Of a stretch of 64,000 bases of DNA, positions 19,747 to 29,601 are shown piece by piece. A program made the position numbers and the translations under genes. The notes under the pieces are model-generated. The model made no database searches and was not told the origin of the DNA. It saw only the letters and a program-made list of their open reading frames with translations. The stretch covers positions 372,001 through 436,000 of the forward strand of contig CAJIZV010000002.1 of assembly GCA_905181935.1 (NCBI GenBank). The letters are read 5' to 3'. Every line of letters begins with the position of its first letter. The first letter of the stretch is position 1. This DNA is from an uncultured Amylibacter sp. GTDB taxonomy: Bacteria > Pseudomonadota > Alphaproteobacteria > Rhodobacterales > Rhodobacteraceae.

Positions 19747-22329
19747 CTAGTAAAGGCCGCCACTTGATAGGCTCCCAAAATTTACCTTGTTAGAATTTTT
19801 TTTCTTTTTATCTATATAATTTTTTATCCAGTTGTCTCCAGTATTCATACCCAAATCATCTGAAAATTCAGAAAAGATCTCTTCGTCAGCAGTAACCGAA
19901 AAACCACCATCAATTACTGTTATTAAGCCGTCCAAAACTGGGTCTTCACCAATACGAAATAACTCTGCCGTAACATTATTACCTGGAATATTATTAGGAT
20001 TTCCACCAGTGCCACCGTCTGGCAAATGAGCACCAGTAGTTCTGTCAAACTTTGCAAAATATGTGTTTGGTGGTTGACTGAAGGTACCTGCACCATACTT
20101 TTCTATAGCTGATAGCATAAATTGTTTAAAAACAGGACCACACATGCTACCCCCTGATGCGCCTTTTCTAAGTGGTTTAGGCGTATCAAAACCCATATAA
20201 CAACCAGCGACTATGTTACGAGTGAACCCAATAAACCAAACGTCTTTAGCTTCATTGGTTGTTCCAGTTTTACCAGCAATTTCAATACCATCAATTGCTA
20301 CAGCTTTGGCAGTACCTCGCTCAACAACACCCCGCATCATTGATTGTAGTCGGAATGCCGTAACTGGATCTAAAACTCTTTCACGATTATTGGTAATAAA
20401 AGGTGTTTTTCCAATTTCTAAGATATTATCATTACATTCAACACAGTTTCTTTTATCATGTTTAAAAATAGTTCGACCAAATCGGTCTTGCACACGATCA
20501 ACCATTGTAGGAAGTATACGTTCGCCCCCGTTTGCAAACATTGCGTATGAAGAAACCATTTTAAATAAAGTTGTTTCCTGCGCACCCAATGAAGCCGCTA
20601 AAAGTCTCTGCATATTGTTATATACGCCAAAACGTTCCGCATATTCGCCGACAACATCCATTCCAACATCTTGAGCCAAGCGAACAGTCATTAAATTTCG
20701 AGACTTTTCAATACCAACGCGTAAGGGTGTTAGACCATACTCCTCTCCCGAATAATTTTTAGGACTCCATATACCTTGAGGAGTAAGAATTTCGAATTTT
20801 TTATCCATAATCATAGCTGCTGGACTATAACCAACATCTAAAGCTGCTGCGTAAACAAAAGGCTTAAAAGAGGATCCTGGCTGACGCTTTGCTTGGGTTG
20901 CTCTATTAAATACAGAATGTTGGTAAGAAAACCCACCCTGCATGGCTAATACTCTTCCTGTTTCAGTGTCCATAGCTACAAATCCACCTTGAATTTTAGG
21001 GATTTGACGTAGTGTCCATCGTTCTAAATTACCATCAAAATTATATGAAGGTTTAACATAAACTACATCACCAACTGACCACATATCCTTTATTTTATTT
21101 ATGGTTGTACTGGTTCCATTGGAGAATTCACGATTTTGAGCCCATTTAATTTCATGACCAAAGTTTAAAAACTGATTTTTATCACTTAAAAAACCTTCGA
21201 TACCTATATCAGCCGTATTCTTGTTAATTTTAGTAACTACAGCAAGTTTCCATTCTGCTATATCACGAGGCAGATTTTTTTTAATTAATATTTCACGCCA
21301 CTTATCATTTTCTAAAAATTCCTTATCGATTGTGGTTATAGGACCACGCCAAGGACTATACTTACGATCATAATCCTCCAAACCAATACGAAGAGCTTTT
21401 GCAGCTTCATTTTGCAACTTAAAGTCCATGGTAGCTCGCACAGATAAACCACCTGTAAAAAATTCTTTCTCCCCAAAACTTTTGGAAAGCTGGCGCCTAA
21501 TTTCATCTGTAAAATACGAACGAGGTGCGCGCGCCTTTCGCGCAGAATCTAACTGTCCACTTTGAACTGTTATTAAGTCTTTTGACTTAGCAATTAACGC
21601 GGCCTCTTTAGTTATATATCCATTTTCAGCCATTTCACGAATTACAAAGTTACGACGTGCTAACGCACGTTTTTTCTGTCTCACAGGATGATAATTACTT
21701 GGTGCCTTTGGCAAAGATGCTAAATAAGCAGCTTCTTCCAATGTTATATCATCAAGCGGTTTGCCAAAATAGGTATCGGATGCAGAAGCTATGCCATAAG
21801 AATTTTGACCTAAAAATATTTCATTTAAATATAGTTCTAATATCTTGTCCTTTGACATTGATTTTTCAATTCGAGTCGCCAAAATAATTTCTTTAATTTT
21901 TCGTTCCATCGAACGTGATCTTGTTAATAAGAAGTTTTTCATTACTTGCTGAGTTATGGTAGATGCACCACGCAAATCTTGACCATTAAAAGCATCAAAA
22001 ATAGCTTTAGCTATTCCAACAGGATCATACCCAGAATGATTATAAAAATTCTTATCTTCAGCAGATATAAATGCTTGCTTTATAATGTCAGGGACCTCTT
22101 CTGCTGAGATGAAAAGTCGGCGCTGTTGTGCAAACTCATCAATAACCTGTCCATCTCCAGAATAAACTCGACTTATTGTGGCTGGTTGATAATTAGATAG
22201 CTGCTCGTAATCAGGAAGATCATTACCATAAGCAAAAAAAACTGCAGTAAAAATTATTGCAAATAATGCACAACCTAAAGTTAGCAATGCAAAAATTGAC
22301 CCAAAAAACGAAAAGATTAAACGTAACAC
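19747..22329 (-). CDS. mrcA: Class A penicillin-binding protein 1A
   Basis: Bifunctional cell-wall synthase in the inner membrane: glycosyltransferase plus transpeptidase. One N-terminal membrane helix (about 8-33) precedes the GT51 domain with catalytic E91 in EDKNFYNHSGYDP and the RGASTITQQ segment (about 120-128). The transpeptidase domain has the nucleophile in SSFK (S486-K489) and a later AGKTGTT box. Between the two lies the extra OB-like domain usual for PBP1a, which explains the 860-residue length. The start is GTG 22329 with AGGAT about ten bases upstream. It fits with the M23/bactofilin pair as a cell-wall neighbourhood. Confidence 0.95.
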   Translation of the reverse strand: MLRLIFSFFGSIFALLTLGCALFAIIFTAVFFAYGNDLPDYEQLSNYQPATISRVYSGDGQVIDEFAQQRRLFISAEEVPDIIKQAFISAEDKNFYNHSGYDPVGIAKAIFDAFNGQDLRGASTITQQVMKNFLLTRSRSMERKIKEIILATRIEKSMSKDKILELYLNEIFLGQNSYGIASASDTYFGKPLDDITLEEAAYLASLPKAPSNYHPVRQKKRALARRNFVIREMAENGYITKEAALIAKSKDLITVQSGQLDSARKARAPRSYFTDEIRRQLSKSFGEKEFFTGGLSVRATMDFKLQNEAAKALRIGLEDYDRKYSPWRGPITTIDKEFLENDKWREILIKKNLPRDIAEWKLAVVTKINKNTADIGIEGFLSDKNQFLNFGHEIKWAQNREFSNGTSTTINKIKDMWSVGDVVYVKPSYNFDGNLERWTLRQIPKIQGGFVAMDTETGRVLAMQGGFSYQHSVFNRATQAKRQPGSSFKPFVYAAALDVGYSPAAMIMDKKFEILTPQGIWSPKNYSGEEYGLTPLRVGIEKSRNLMTVRLAQDVGMDVVGEYAERFGVYNNMQRLLAASLGAQETTLFKMVSSYAMFANGGERILPTMVDRVQDRFGRTIFKHDKRNCVECNDNILEIGKTPFITNNRERVLDPVTAFRLQSMMRGVVERGTAKAVAIDGIEIAGKTGTTNEAKDVWFIGFTRNIVAGCYMGFDTPKPLRKGASGGSMCGPVFKQFMLSAIEKYGAGTFSQPPNTYFAKFDRTTGAHLPDGGTGGNPNNIPGNNVTAELFRIGEDPVLDGLITVIDGGFSVTADEEIFSEFSDDLGMNTGDNWIKNYIDKKKKNSNKVNFGSLSSGGLY

Positions 22330-22947
22330 TTATATTATCCTAATTTTGTATAGATATTGTAGCACTCATTATCATTTTGGAAAAGAATCTAAGATCAATA
22401 TCAATTAATAATAACAAATTTATTGTTTAAATTAAGACCTAATTTAATTTTTTATTTTTCTAAGGCCAATAATAAAAATGTATAATAATGGGCGTTTACA
22501 ATGTAAATTTTAAAAAGCGTTCATTCGCTCATAGCACTTTAAGCAGTTTATATAATTAAAAACACATTGTAATTATGTGCCCTTCAACTTATTATAGTTA
22601 TAGGCAATTAAATTATCAGATTGTTAAAACAGATTCGTTGGATGCGTATTATGTGACAGGCAGTGAATTAAATCACGCCAAAGTCCACTTCTAATCCACC
22701 AACAGGCCATACGGCCAAAGGAACAGCTATATTACACATTTAGTGTAAGAACAGCCATTTTAGTGACCATGATAAGGTCACAGGAGAAACCCGCGATGAA
22801 ACGCGTGTGCAAAGATAAGATGTTATCACAAGGGGCTATTTCCTCTTTTAATAATCTGCATACAAACGTTTACGCCACAACTATTCATGCAAATTTATAT
22901 TGTTTTTTATTTAAAGCTCCGTTGAACTTGCCTGACGAAAGTACAAA
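22330..22947 (+). promoter_or_regulatory. Long structured leader/promoter region of rne
   Basis: The 618-base gap between the PBP1a gene and rne has an AT-rich left half and a hairpin-rich right half. Exact pairs are GGCC/GGCC (22705-22708, 22713-22716), TTACAC/GTGTAA (22732-22737, 22743-22748), GTGACC/GGTCAC (22763-22768, 22776-22781) and CGCG/CGCG (22792-22795, 22802-22805). RNase E in enterobacteria cleaves its own structured 5' UTR to autoregulate; a similar function is inferred here. A reading frame at 22763-23047 overlaps the leader and the rne start and looks spurious. Confidence 0.5.
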
Positions 22948-25602
22948 ATGCCAAAGAAAATGCTTATCGATGCGACACACGCGGAAGAAACCCGCGTTGT
23001 TGTCGTGGAAGGAAACAAAGTCGATGAATTCGATTTTGAAAGTTTAAATAAACGTCAACTTTCTGGAAATATATACTTAGCGAAAGTCACACGCGTTGAG
23101 CCATCACTACAAGCTGCATTTATTGATTATGGTGGCAATCGACACGGTTTTTTGGCATTTGCTGAAATTCATCCTGATTATTACCAAATTCCAGTTGCTG
23201 ATCGTGAAGCATTACTTGCTGAAGAAGAGTCATATACTAAATCTTTAGAAGAGGCTGAAAAAGAAAAGTCTAAAAAATCACGCATTCGAAAACGTAAAAC
23301 TAAATCAGTTGCAATTGAAACATCTGGTGACGCCACAATAGCATCAGATGTAATTGAAAACCTCGAAACTGAAAGTAGTTTAGTTGAAGTTTTAGATACA
23401 TCAAATGCTGGAAATAAAATAATTGCTGAAAGTGAAAGCAATGAAGAAGCCTTGTCAGGAGAATCTCATGGTAATTCTGTCCAGAACAATACAGAAGAAC
23501 CTACTTTAGACATTAGTAATGATATAACTAACGAAATAGAGACGTTAGAAGAAAACAATATAGACGAAGATATTCAACCCCGCAAACCACGGCCACGACG
23601 CTATAAGATTCAAGAAGTAATTAAAGTTCGTCAAATATTACTAATTCAAGTGGTAAAAGAAGAACGAGGCAATAAAGGCGCAGCTCTTACAACGTATCTA
23701 TCTTTGGCTGGGCGATACTGTGTTTTAATGCCAAACACAGCTCGTGGTGGTGGAATTTCTCGAAAAATAACGAATATTCAAGACCGTAAAAATATTAAAG
23801 AAATAACAAATGAATTGGAAATCGCACCAGGTGCAGGCTTAATAGTTCGAACTGCTGGAGCAAAGCGAAACCGCGATGATATTCTTCGCGACTATGAATA
23901 CTTAATGCGCCAATGGTCTCAAATTAGAGATCTAACGCTAGAAAGTATTGCCCCTACCCAAATCTATGCTGAAGGTGATATCATAAAACGCTCAATTCGC
24001 GATCTTTATAATAGTGAAATTGACGAGATTATAGTGGATGGTGAGCGAGGATTTGCGGCTGCAAAAGCTTACATGACTATGCTAATGCCAACACATATTG
24101 ATCGTGTAAAAGAATATAAAGATAAAATGCCTCTATTTGCGAAACATCAAGTTGAGAACTATCTTGGCAGTATGTTTAATCCAACAGTACAACTTAAATC
24201 AGGTGGATATATAGTTATTGGAGTTACTGAAGCTTTGGTTGCAATAGATGTTAACTCCGGTAAAGCAACCAAAGAGACTTCTATAGAAAAAACAGCCCTA
24301 AAGACAAATCTAGAAGCTGCTGAAGAAGTTGCCAGACAATTAAGATTACGTGATTTAGCTGGTTTAATTGTAATTGATTTTATTGATATGGAAGAACGTC
24401 GAAACAATATTGCCGTTGAAAAACGGATAAAGGATAAATTAAAAACAGACCGTGCGCGAATACAAGTAGGACGAATTTCAGGATTTGGTTTGATGGAGAT
24501 GTCGCGTCAACGCCTTCGTCCTGGAATGATAGAAGCTACAACAAAAGAATGTCCACATTGTTTGGGTACAGGATTAGTGCGCTCTGACGATAGCCAGGCA
24601 CTATCAATATTGCGCGAAATTGAAGACGAAGCGGTAAAAAAACGATCAAAAGAAATATGTGCAACAGTTCCTGTAGGAATTGCAAACTATTTAATGAATC
24701 ATAAACGCGACAATATTATCTTAATTGAGAGCCAGTATGGCATATCAATTATTATAGAAGCTTCTTCAACAATGATTGGAACAGAGTATAATCTTGATAA
24801 ACGTAAAAATTCTTCTAGAATCGTAGCTGATGTATTTGAAATGCCAACAGCACGCGAGATGGAAGCTGTTGCAAATATAGAAGTATCAGCGCCACAATTA
24901 TCAGAAGAAACTGCACAGGTATCAGAAGAAACCACTACACCATCAATAGAAGACGAAGATAAACCCAAGAAGCGTCGTCGTCGTCGTCGTCGTCGCACCC
25001 GTAAAGATGATCCACAGCAAGCTGATGGTGCAGAAAATATAACAGAATTAGAAACACACCCTATTGCTACAGTTATTGACCCATCTGAAAGCTTAAAAGA
25101 AGACGCGGTAGAAATAAAAATTCCAAAAAAGCGTTCTGTTCGAAGCCAAGCGCCAAAAGAAAAACAACCGTCTGAAGTAACCATAATATCAAACAACAAT
25201 ATTGAAACAGTTCAATCACCAATAAACAATGAAGGAGAACTCATCAAAGCTCCTCGTAAAAAAAGACGGACCAAAGCTCAAATCGCCGAAGATTTAGCAA
25301 GAAAAAGCATCGATCAGGCACCTATAATTAAATCTGATATCAATGAAGAAGCAAAGATAAAGCCTAAACGTACACGTGCTAGTGCTAAAGGGGTTACTCC
25401 TAAGACAATTCCTTTAGACAAAAATCAAACTGATTTAAAAGAAGCCAAAATACTCACTCCAAAAAAACGTGTCCCCAAGAAGGCTAAAAAGTTAGAAGAA
25501 GAAATTGTAACTGAAAATGCCTCGGTTGGAACAATAGAAAAAAATGACACACAAGCTGTTCCACCGAAGCCTAAAAAGCGTGGTTGGTGGTCAAAATCAT
25601 AA
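22948..25602 (+). CDS. rne: Ribonuclease E
   Basis: Main endoribonuclease of mRNA decay and rRNA/tRNA processing, scaffold of the degradosome. The 884-residue chain has the N-terminal MPKKMLIDATHAEETRV start typical of alphaproteobacterial RNase E, an S1 domain interrupted by an acidic insertion (about 85-215), the 5' sensor and RNase H-like region, the DNase I-like catalytic region with AIDVNSG and VIDFIDM holding the two metal-binding aspartates, and the zinc-link CPHCLGTG. From about residue 640 the chain is disordered, acidic and basic by turns, with an 8-arginine run encoded by seven CGT repeats plus CGC (24973-24996). That tail is where partner and RNA binding normally occurs. A strong terminator follows. 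Confidence 0.95.
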   Translation: MPKKMLIDATHAEETRVVVVEGNKVDEFDFESLNKRQLSGNIYLAKVTRVEPSLQAAFIDYGGNRHGFLAFAEIHPDYYQIPVADREALLAEEESYTKSLEEAEKEKSKKSRIRKRKTKSVAIETSGDATIASDVIENLETESSLVEVLDTSNAGNKIIAESESNEEALSGESHGNSVQNNTEEPTLDISNDITNEIETLEENNIDEDIQPRKPRPRRYKIQEVIKVRQILLIQVVKEERGNKGAALTTYLSLAGRYCVLMPNTARGGGISRKITNIQDRKNIKEITNELEIAPGAGLIVRTAGAKRNRDDILRDYEYLMRQWSQIRDLTLESIAPTQIYAEGDIIKRSIRDLYNSEIDEIIVDGERGFAAAKAYMTMLMPTHIDRVKEYKDKMPLFAKHQVENYLGSMFNPTVQLKSGGYIVIGVTEALVAIDVNSGKATKETSIEKTALKTNLEAAEEVARQLRLRDLAGLIVIDFIDMEERRNNIAVEKRIKDKLKTDRARIQVGRISGFGLMEMSRQRLRPGMIEATTKECPHCLGTGLVRSDDSQALSILREIEDEAVKKRSKEICATVPVGIANYLMNHKRDNIILIESQYGISIIIEASSTMIGTEYNLDKRKNSSRIVADVFEMPTAREMEAVANIEVSAPQLSEETAQVSEETTTPSIEDEDKPKKRRRRRRRRTRKDDPQQADGAENITELETHPIATVIDPSESLKEDAVEIKIPKKRSVRSQAPKEKQPSEVTIISNNNIETVQSPINNEGELIKAPRKKRRTKAQIAEDLARKSIDQAPIIKSDINEEAKIKPKRTRASAKGVTPKTIPLDKNQTDLKEAKILTPKKRVPKKAKKLEEEIVTENASVGTIEKNDTQAVPPKPKKRGWWSKS

Positions 25603-25607
25603 AAATT

Positions 25608-25633
25608 AGGGCCCATATTTTGTGGGCCCTTTC
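25608..25633 (+). terminator. rne terminator
   Basis: An 8-bp GC-rich stem, AGGGCCCA (25608-25615) and TGGGCCCT (25623-25630), with a 7-base loop lies just after the rne stop codon; the downstream T-run is short. Confidence 0.75.
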
Positions 25634-25701
25634 CATAAGCATAATATTGCCTTTTATCAATTTCAACTAGACGCTTTGGTATTTACATTGCACCATGCCA
25701 T

Positions 25702-27033
25702 ATGAGAAGAAATCTAAAATATATATTTATACTAATGTTAATTTTGACATCTTCGATGTCTCAAGCAAGAGGCTTACTTCGAGATGCAGAGATTGAGCGA
25801 ACTTTAAGGTTAATGACGCTTCCATTAATCAAGAGTGCTGGTCTTAATGAAGAAAATGTTCATATTTATATTGTAAATGATAATTCAATGAATGCATTTG
25901 TCACTAATGGGCAAAATATATTTATTAATTACGGTCTAATCATTCGCTTGAAATCTGTTGAACAATTACAATCAGTTATAGCACACGAAATAGGCCATAT
26001 TACTGGGGGCCATTTAGGTCAACGCATTTCGAGTATAGACAAAGCACGCACAACTACAGGCATGGGCTTGCTTATCAGTGCTGCCATTGGCGTTGCCTCA
26101 GGAGATGTAAAGACAAGTTTGGGTCTTGCCGCTGGAACTAGCAGTGCCGTCAAACGAGCCTTTTTAAGCCATACTCGTGCCCAAGAAGCGAGTGCTGATA
26201 GATTAGGAATACAGTTTATGGTAGATGCAAATATTAACCCTAAAGCATCTTTGGAAGTTTTAAATATATTTGAGAATCAAAACTTACTAAGTGCAAATAG
26301 GCAAGATCCTTATGTGTTAACTCACCCACTGAATTCGCAACGCATATCAAACATTAAAGCTTTTATAAATAATTATATTCCAAAAAAAATTACTAAAAGA
26401 AATGATTTAGATTACCTATATGCGAGAATGCGTGCAAAGCTTATTGGATTCACCGGTAAACCAAAGTCTATTTTGCAAAATATTGATATAAATCAAGATA
26501 TCGAAATAGCTACATATACTCGTGCTATTGCTTATCACCAAATGCCTAATATCAAATTAGCCCAATCAGAGATTAATAAATTAATAAAAATTAAACCTCG
26601 TGATCCATTTTATAATGAGTTAAAGGGACAATTTATGTTAGAGATTGGAGATGCATCATCTGCAGTAGAAGCTTACAAGTTAGCTGTTGAACTTGCACCT
26701 AATGAATTACTAATCAGTTCAGGCCTTGGACGAGCACTTAACTCCGTTGGTAATCATAAATCGGCTTTGAAAGTTTTAAAGAGTGTCTATCATCAAGATC
26801 TAAAATATGGCCAAATGCTATATGAATTAGCAAGAGCTTATTCACATGAAAATCAACCGGGCTGGGCATCTTTAATAACAGCAGAACGTTATGCTCTATA
26901 TGGTAATTTTCCATCTTCTGAGATACATGCTAAGCGCGCGCTCATTTTATTAGTTGAAGGTTCAGTAGGATGGCTAAAGGCAGAAGATATATTAATACAA
27001 GTCCAAAAAAACTTACGAAAAAATAAACATTAA
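25702..27033 (+). CDS. Periplasmic M48 metalloprotease with TPR tail (BepA-like)
   Basis: Secreted zinc protease of the M48 family, resembling BepA/YfgC, which checks outer-membrane protein assembly. A signal peptide covers about residues 1-23, ending in SQARG. The zinc motif HEIGH is at 95-99, and the third ligand is probably the glutamate in QEASADRLG. The protease domain ends near residue 240 and is followed by TPR-like helices to 443. No good ribosome binding site is visible before ATG 25702, but the signal peptide starts there. It sits alone between rne and accB. Confidence 0.87.
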   Translation: MRRNLKYIFILMLILTSSMSQARGLLRDAEIERTLRLMTLPLIKSAGLNEENVHIYIVNDNSMNAFVTNGQNIFINYGLIIRLKSVEQLQSVIAHEIGHITGGHLGQRISSIDKARTTTGMGLLISAAIGVASGDVKTSLGLAAGTSSAVKRAFLSHTRAQEASADRLGIQFMVDANINPKASLEVLNIFENQNLLSANRQDPYVLTHPLNSQRISNIKAFINNYIPKKITKRNDLDYLYARMRAKLIGFTGKPKSILQNIDINQDIEIATYTRAIAYHQMPNIKLAQSEINKLIKIKPRDPFYNELKGQFMLEIGDASSAVEAYKLAVELAPNELLISSGLGRALNSVGNHKSALKVLKSVYHQDLKYGQMLYELARAYSHENQPGWASLITAERYALYGNFPSSEIHAKRALILLVEGSVGWLKAEDILIQVQKNLRKNKH

Positions 27034-27132
27034 AACAAATGACCTAACGTAACTATCAGACTTTCCATGACTAATTAATTAGCATATACATAAAAACATA
27101 GAGTAAAATTTAAAATTTTTCTTGAGGGACAC

Positions 27133-27627
27133 ATGACGAAAAAAGATCAAGACACAGACATTAAGTTTATTCAGGCATTGGCCGAAGTACTTACAGTTAA
27201 TGATTTAGCAGAAGTTCGGGTAAAGCGTGAGTATGGTGTAGATAACACATTAGATATACGAGTCACTCGTGCCTATGCACCGCTAGCAGCCACAACTATG
27301 ATGACTAATCCTTCTACATCGGTTGCTCCAATTGCAAATAATATTGAGGCATCGGTTGTCACAAAAACTACATCTGATGACCCTGCAAGTCATGCTGGTG
27401 CAGTGGCTTCGCCAATGGTTGGAACTGTTTATCTGCAAGCGGAACCAGGTACAGCAGCATTTATTTCAGTAGGTGATAATATTACCGAAGGCCAAACTAT
27501 TTTAATCATAGAAGCCATGAAAACTATGAACCAAATACCTGCGCCAAAATCAGGAAAGGTTGCTCGTATTTTAGTTGATGATGGAACACCTGTTGAATTT
27601 GGCACACCACTGATCATTATAGAATAA
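27133..27627 (+). CDS. accB: Biotin carboxyl carrier protein of acetyl-CoA carboxylase
   Basis: Carrier of the biotin that shuttles carboxyl groups in the first step of fatty acid synthesis. The 164-residue chain has an N-terminal association region, a Thr/Ala/Ser-rich linker (about 48-88) and a biotinyl domain (about 88-164) whose biotin lysine is K130 in EAMKTMNQ. The thumb region typical of AccB is present. A clear ribosome binding site GAGGGA precedes ATG 27133. It is followed by accC after 21 bases, the standard accBC operon. Confidence 0.96.
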   Translation: MTKKDQDTDIKFIQALAEVLTVNDLAEVRVKREYGVDNTLDIRVTRAYAPLAATTMMTNPSTSVAPIANNIEASVVTKTTSDDPASHAGAVASPMVGTVYLQAEPGTAAFISVGDNITEGQTILIIEAMKTMNQIPAPKSGKVARILVDDGTPVEFGTPLIIIE

Positions 27628-27648
27628 TAAAAAAAGCGAGTAAAATCT

Positions 27649-28998
27649 ATGTTTTCCAAAGTTCTCGTTGCAAACCGTGGCGAAATAGCATTACGAGTTA
27701 TTCGCGCATGTAAAGAATTAGGTGTTGCAACAGTTGCAGTTCATTCTACGGCTGATAGCGATGCAATGCATGTAAGAATGGCAGATGAAAGTGTTTGCAT
27801 TGGACCACCCTCGAGTACTGATAGTTACCTAAATGTAGCTGCAATTATTGCTGCTTGCGAAATAACCGGCGCTGAAGCTGTACACCCTGGTTATGGATTT
27901 CTTTCTGAGAATGCTGCCTTTGTACAAGTTTTAGAAGATCATGGAATTACATTTATTGGTCCAAGTGCAGAACATATTCGCATGATGGGTGATAAGATTA
28001 CAGCTAAGGAAACAATGATTAATCTTGGTGTTCCTTGCGTACCAGGCTCTCCTGGTGGGGTTCCAACCGTGGAAGAAGCACATCTTATTTCAGATGAAAT
28101 GGGATTTCCTGTAATTGTTAAAGCAACTGCAGGTGGTGGTGGTCGTGGTATGAAGTTAGCATTAACCAAGAATGATTTAACTGAAGCATTTGGCTCTGCA
28201 AGATCAGAGTCAAAAGCTGCATTTGGAAATGACGAAGTATATATTGAAAAATACCTTCAAAAACCACGTCACATAGAAGTTCAAATTTTCGGTGACGGTA
28301 AGGGACGCGCAGTACACCTTGGTGAACGTGACTGTTCACTACAACGTCGCCACCAAAAAGTATTTGAGGAAGCCCCCGGCCCTACAATAACAAATGAATT
28401 ACGCGAGAAAATTGGATCAACTTGCGCTGAAGCCGTAGCGGACATTGGTTATTCCGGTGCTGGTACAATAGAGTTTTTATATGAAGACGGTGAATTCTTT
28501 TTCATTGAAATGAACACTAGATTACAAGTTGAGCATCCAGTAACGGAAACCATATTCCGTGTTGACTTAGTAAAAGAGCAATTACGTGTTGCCTCTGGTG
28601 AAGAGATGACATTCAAACAAGAAGAATTAGAAATTAGAGGCCATTCTATTGAAGTAAGAATAAATGCAGAAAAGTTACCACATTTCACTCCTTGCCCTGG
28701 TAAAATCACTACGTTCCATGCACCAGGTGGTTTAGGTGTCAGGATGGATAGTGCACTTTACGCTGGCTATTCGATTCCACCATATTATGATAGTTTAATT
28801 GGAAAGTTAATAGTATCTGGCACAAGTAGACCTGCAGCATTAGCACGACTTCGTCGTGCTCTAGGTGAACTAATAGTTGATGGTGTAGACACTACAACAT
28901 CACTTTTTCATGAATTACTTGATGAAAAAGATATTCAAACGGGGAACTATGATATTCACTGGCTTGAAAAATGGCTCGACAAAAACGCTCAATTATAA
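27649..28998 (+). CDS. accC: Biotin carboxylase subunit of acetyl-CoA carboxylase
   Basis: Carboxylates biotin on AccB with ATP and bicarbonate. The length of 449 residues is normal for the stand-alone subunit. It opens with VLVANRGEIALRVIRAC, has the glycine-rich ATP-grasp loop GGGGRGMK at 162-169, and the catalytic EMNTRLQVEHPVTE segment in the second half. It lies in an accB-accC-aat run on the plus strand. Confidence 0.97.
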   Translation: MFSKVLVANRGEIALRVIRACKELGVATVAVHSTADSDAMHVRMADESVCIGPPSSTDSYLNVAAIIAACEITGAEAVHPGYGFLSENAAFVQVLEDHGITFIGPSAEHIRMMGDKITAKETMINLGVPCVPGSPGGVPTVEEAHLISDEMGFPVIVKATAGGGGRGMKLALTKNDLTEAFGSARSESKAAFGNDEVYIEKYLQKPRHIEVQIFGDGKGRAVHLGERDCSLQRRHQKVFEEAPGPTITNELREKIGSTCAEAVADIGYSGAGTIEFLYEDGEFFFIEMNTRLQVEHPVTETIFRVDLVKEQLRVASGEEMTFKQEELEIRGHSIEVRINAEKLPHFTPCPGKITTFHAPGGLGVRMDSALYAGYSIPPYYDSLIGKLIVSGTSRPAALARLRRALGELIVDGVDTTTSLFHELLDEKDIQTGNYDIHWLEKWLDKNAQL

Positions 28999-29013
28999 TG
29001 GTTAGTGGGTGAA

Positions 29014-29601
29014 ATGCCCAATAATAGTATTCTTACTCCAGAGAAGCTACTAAACGGATATGCAATTGGCGTATTTCCTATGGCTAATAGCGCTCATGAT
29101 GATGAAATATATTGGGTTGAACCTAAAATGAGGGGTATAATTCCTTTAGATGGTTTTCATATCTCTCGTTCGCTCAAGAGAGCCTTAGATAAATCAGATT
29201 ATGAAATTACATTTAATACCCAATTTGAGTCAGTAGTAAGAGCATGTGCCAATAGAGAAGAAACTTGGATAAATACAACTATTTTTGAACTCTATCAAAA
29301 ACTACATAAAATGGGATCAGCTCATAGTATAGAAGTTAGCCGAAAAAATATCTTAATTGGTGGTGTATACGGTATAACGCTAGGAACTGCGTTCTTTGGG
29401 GAGAGTATGTTTTCAACAGAAACTAACGGATCAAAAATAGCACTCGCCCACTTAGTTAAGCATTTAAAACAACGTGGCTTTAATTTATTTGATACCCAGT
29501 TTCAAAATGCCCATCTAAAAACATTAGGTTGTGTTGAAATACCTCAATCACATTACATAAAATTATTAAAAAGCGCTTTGATACATAAAGTTACCTTTTG
29601 A
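29014..29601 (+). CDS. aat: Leucyl/phenylalanyl-tRNA-protein transferase
   Basis: N-end rule enzyme that adds Leu or Phe from tRNA to N-terminal Arg or Lys, marking proteins for ClpS/ClpAP degradation. The 195-residue chain has the family segments GYAIGVFPM, WVEPKMRGIIPL, GGVYGITLG and FGESMFS, and the late LFDTQFQNAHLKTLGC. ATG 29014 is preferred over GTG 29005 because GGGTGA sits upstream of the former. Its last 36 bases overlap the convergent DUF2155 gene. The accBC-aat-DUF2155-mlaD-NDUFA12 neighbourhood is common in alphaproteobacteria. Confidence 0.93.
   Translation: MPNNSILTPEKLLNGYAIGVFPMANSAHDDEIYWVEPKMRGIIPLDGFHISRSLKRALDKSDYEITFNTQFESVVRACANREETWINTTIFELYQKLHKMGSAHSIEVSRKNILIGGVYGITLGTAFFGESMFSTETNGSKIALAHLVKHLKQRGFNLFDTQFQNAHLKTLGCVEIPQSHYIKLLKSALIHKVTF

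Noticed and set aside
22763..23047. 94-codon frame overlapping the rne start
   Set aside because: Overlaps the first 100 bases of rne in another frame and runs through hairpins; no family features.
24699..25199. 166-codon antisense frame inside rne
   Set aside because: Mirror of the arginine-rich tail of RNase E; low-complexity shadow.
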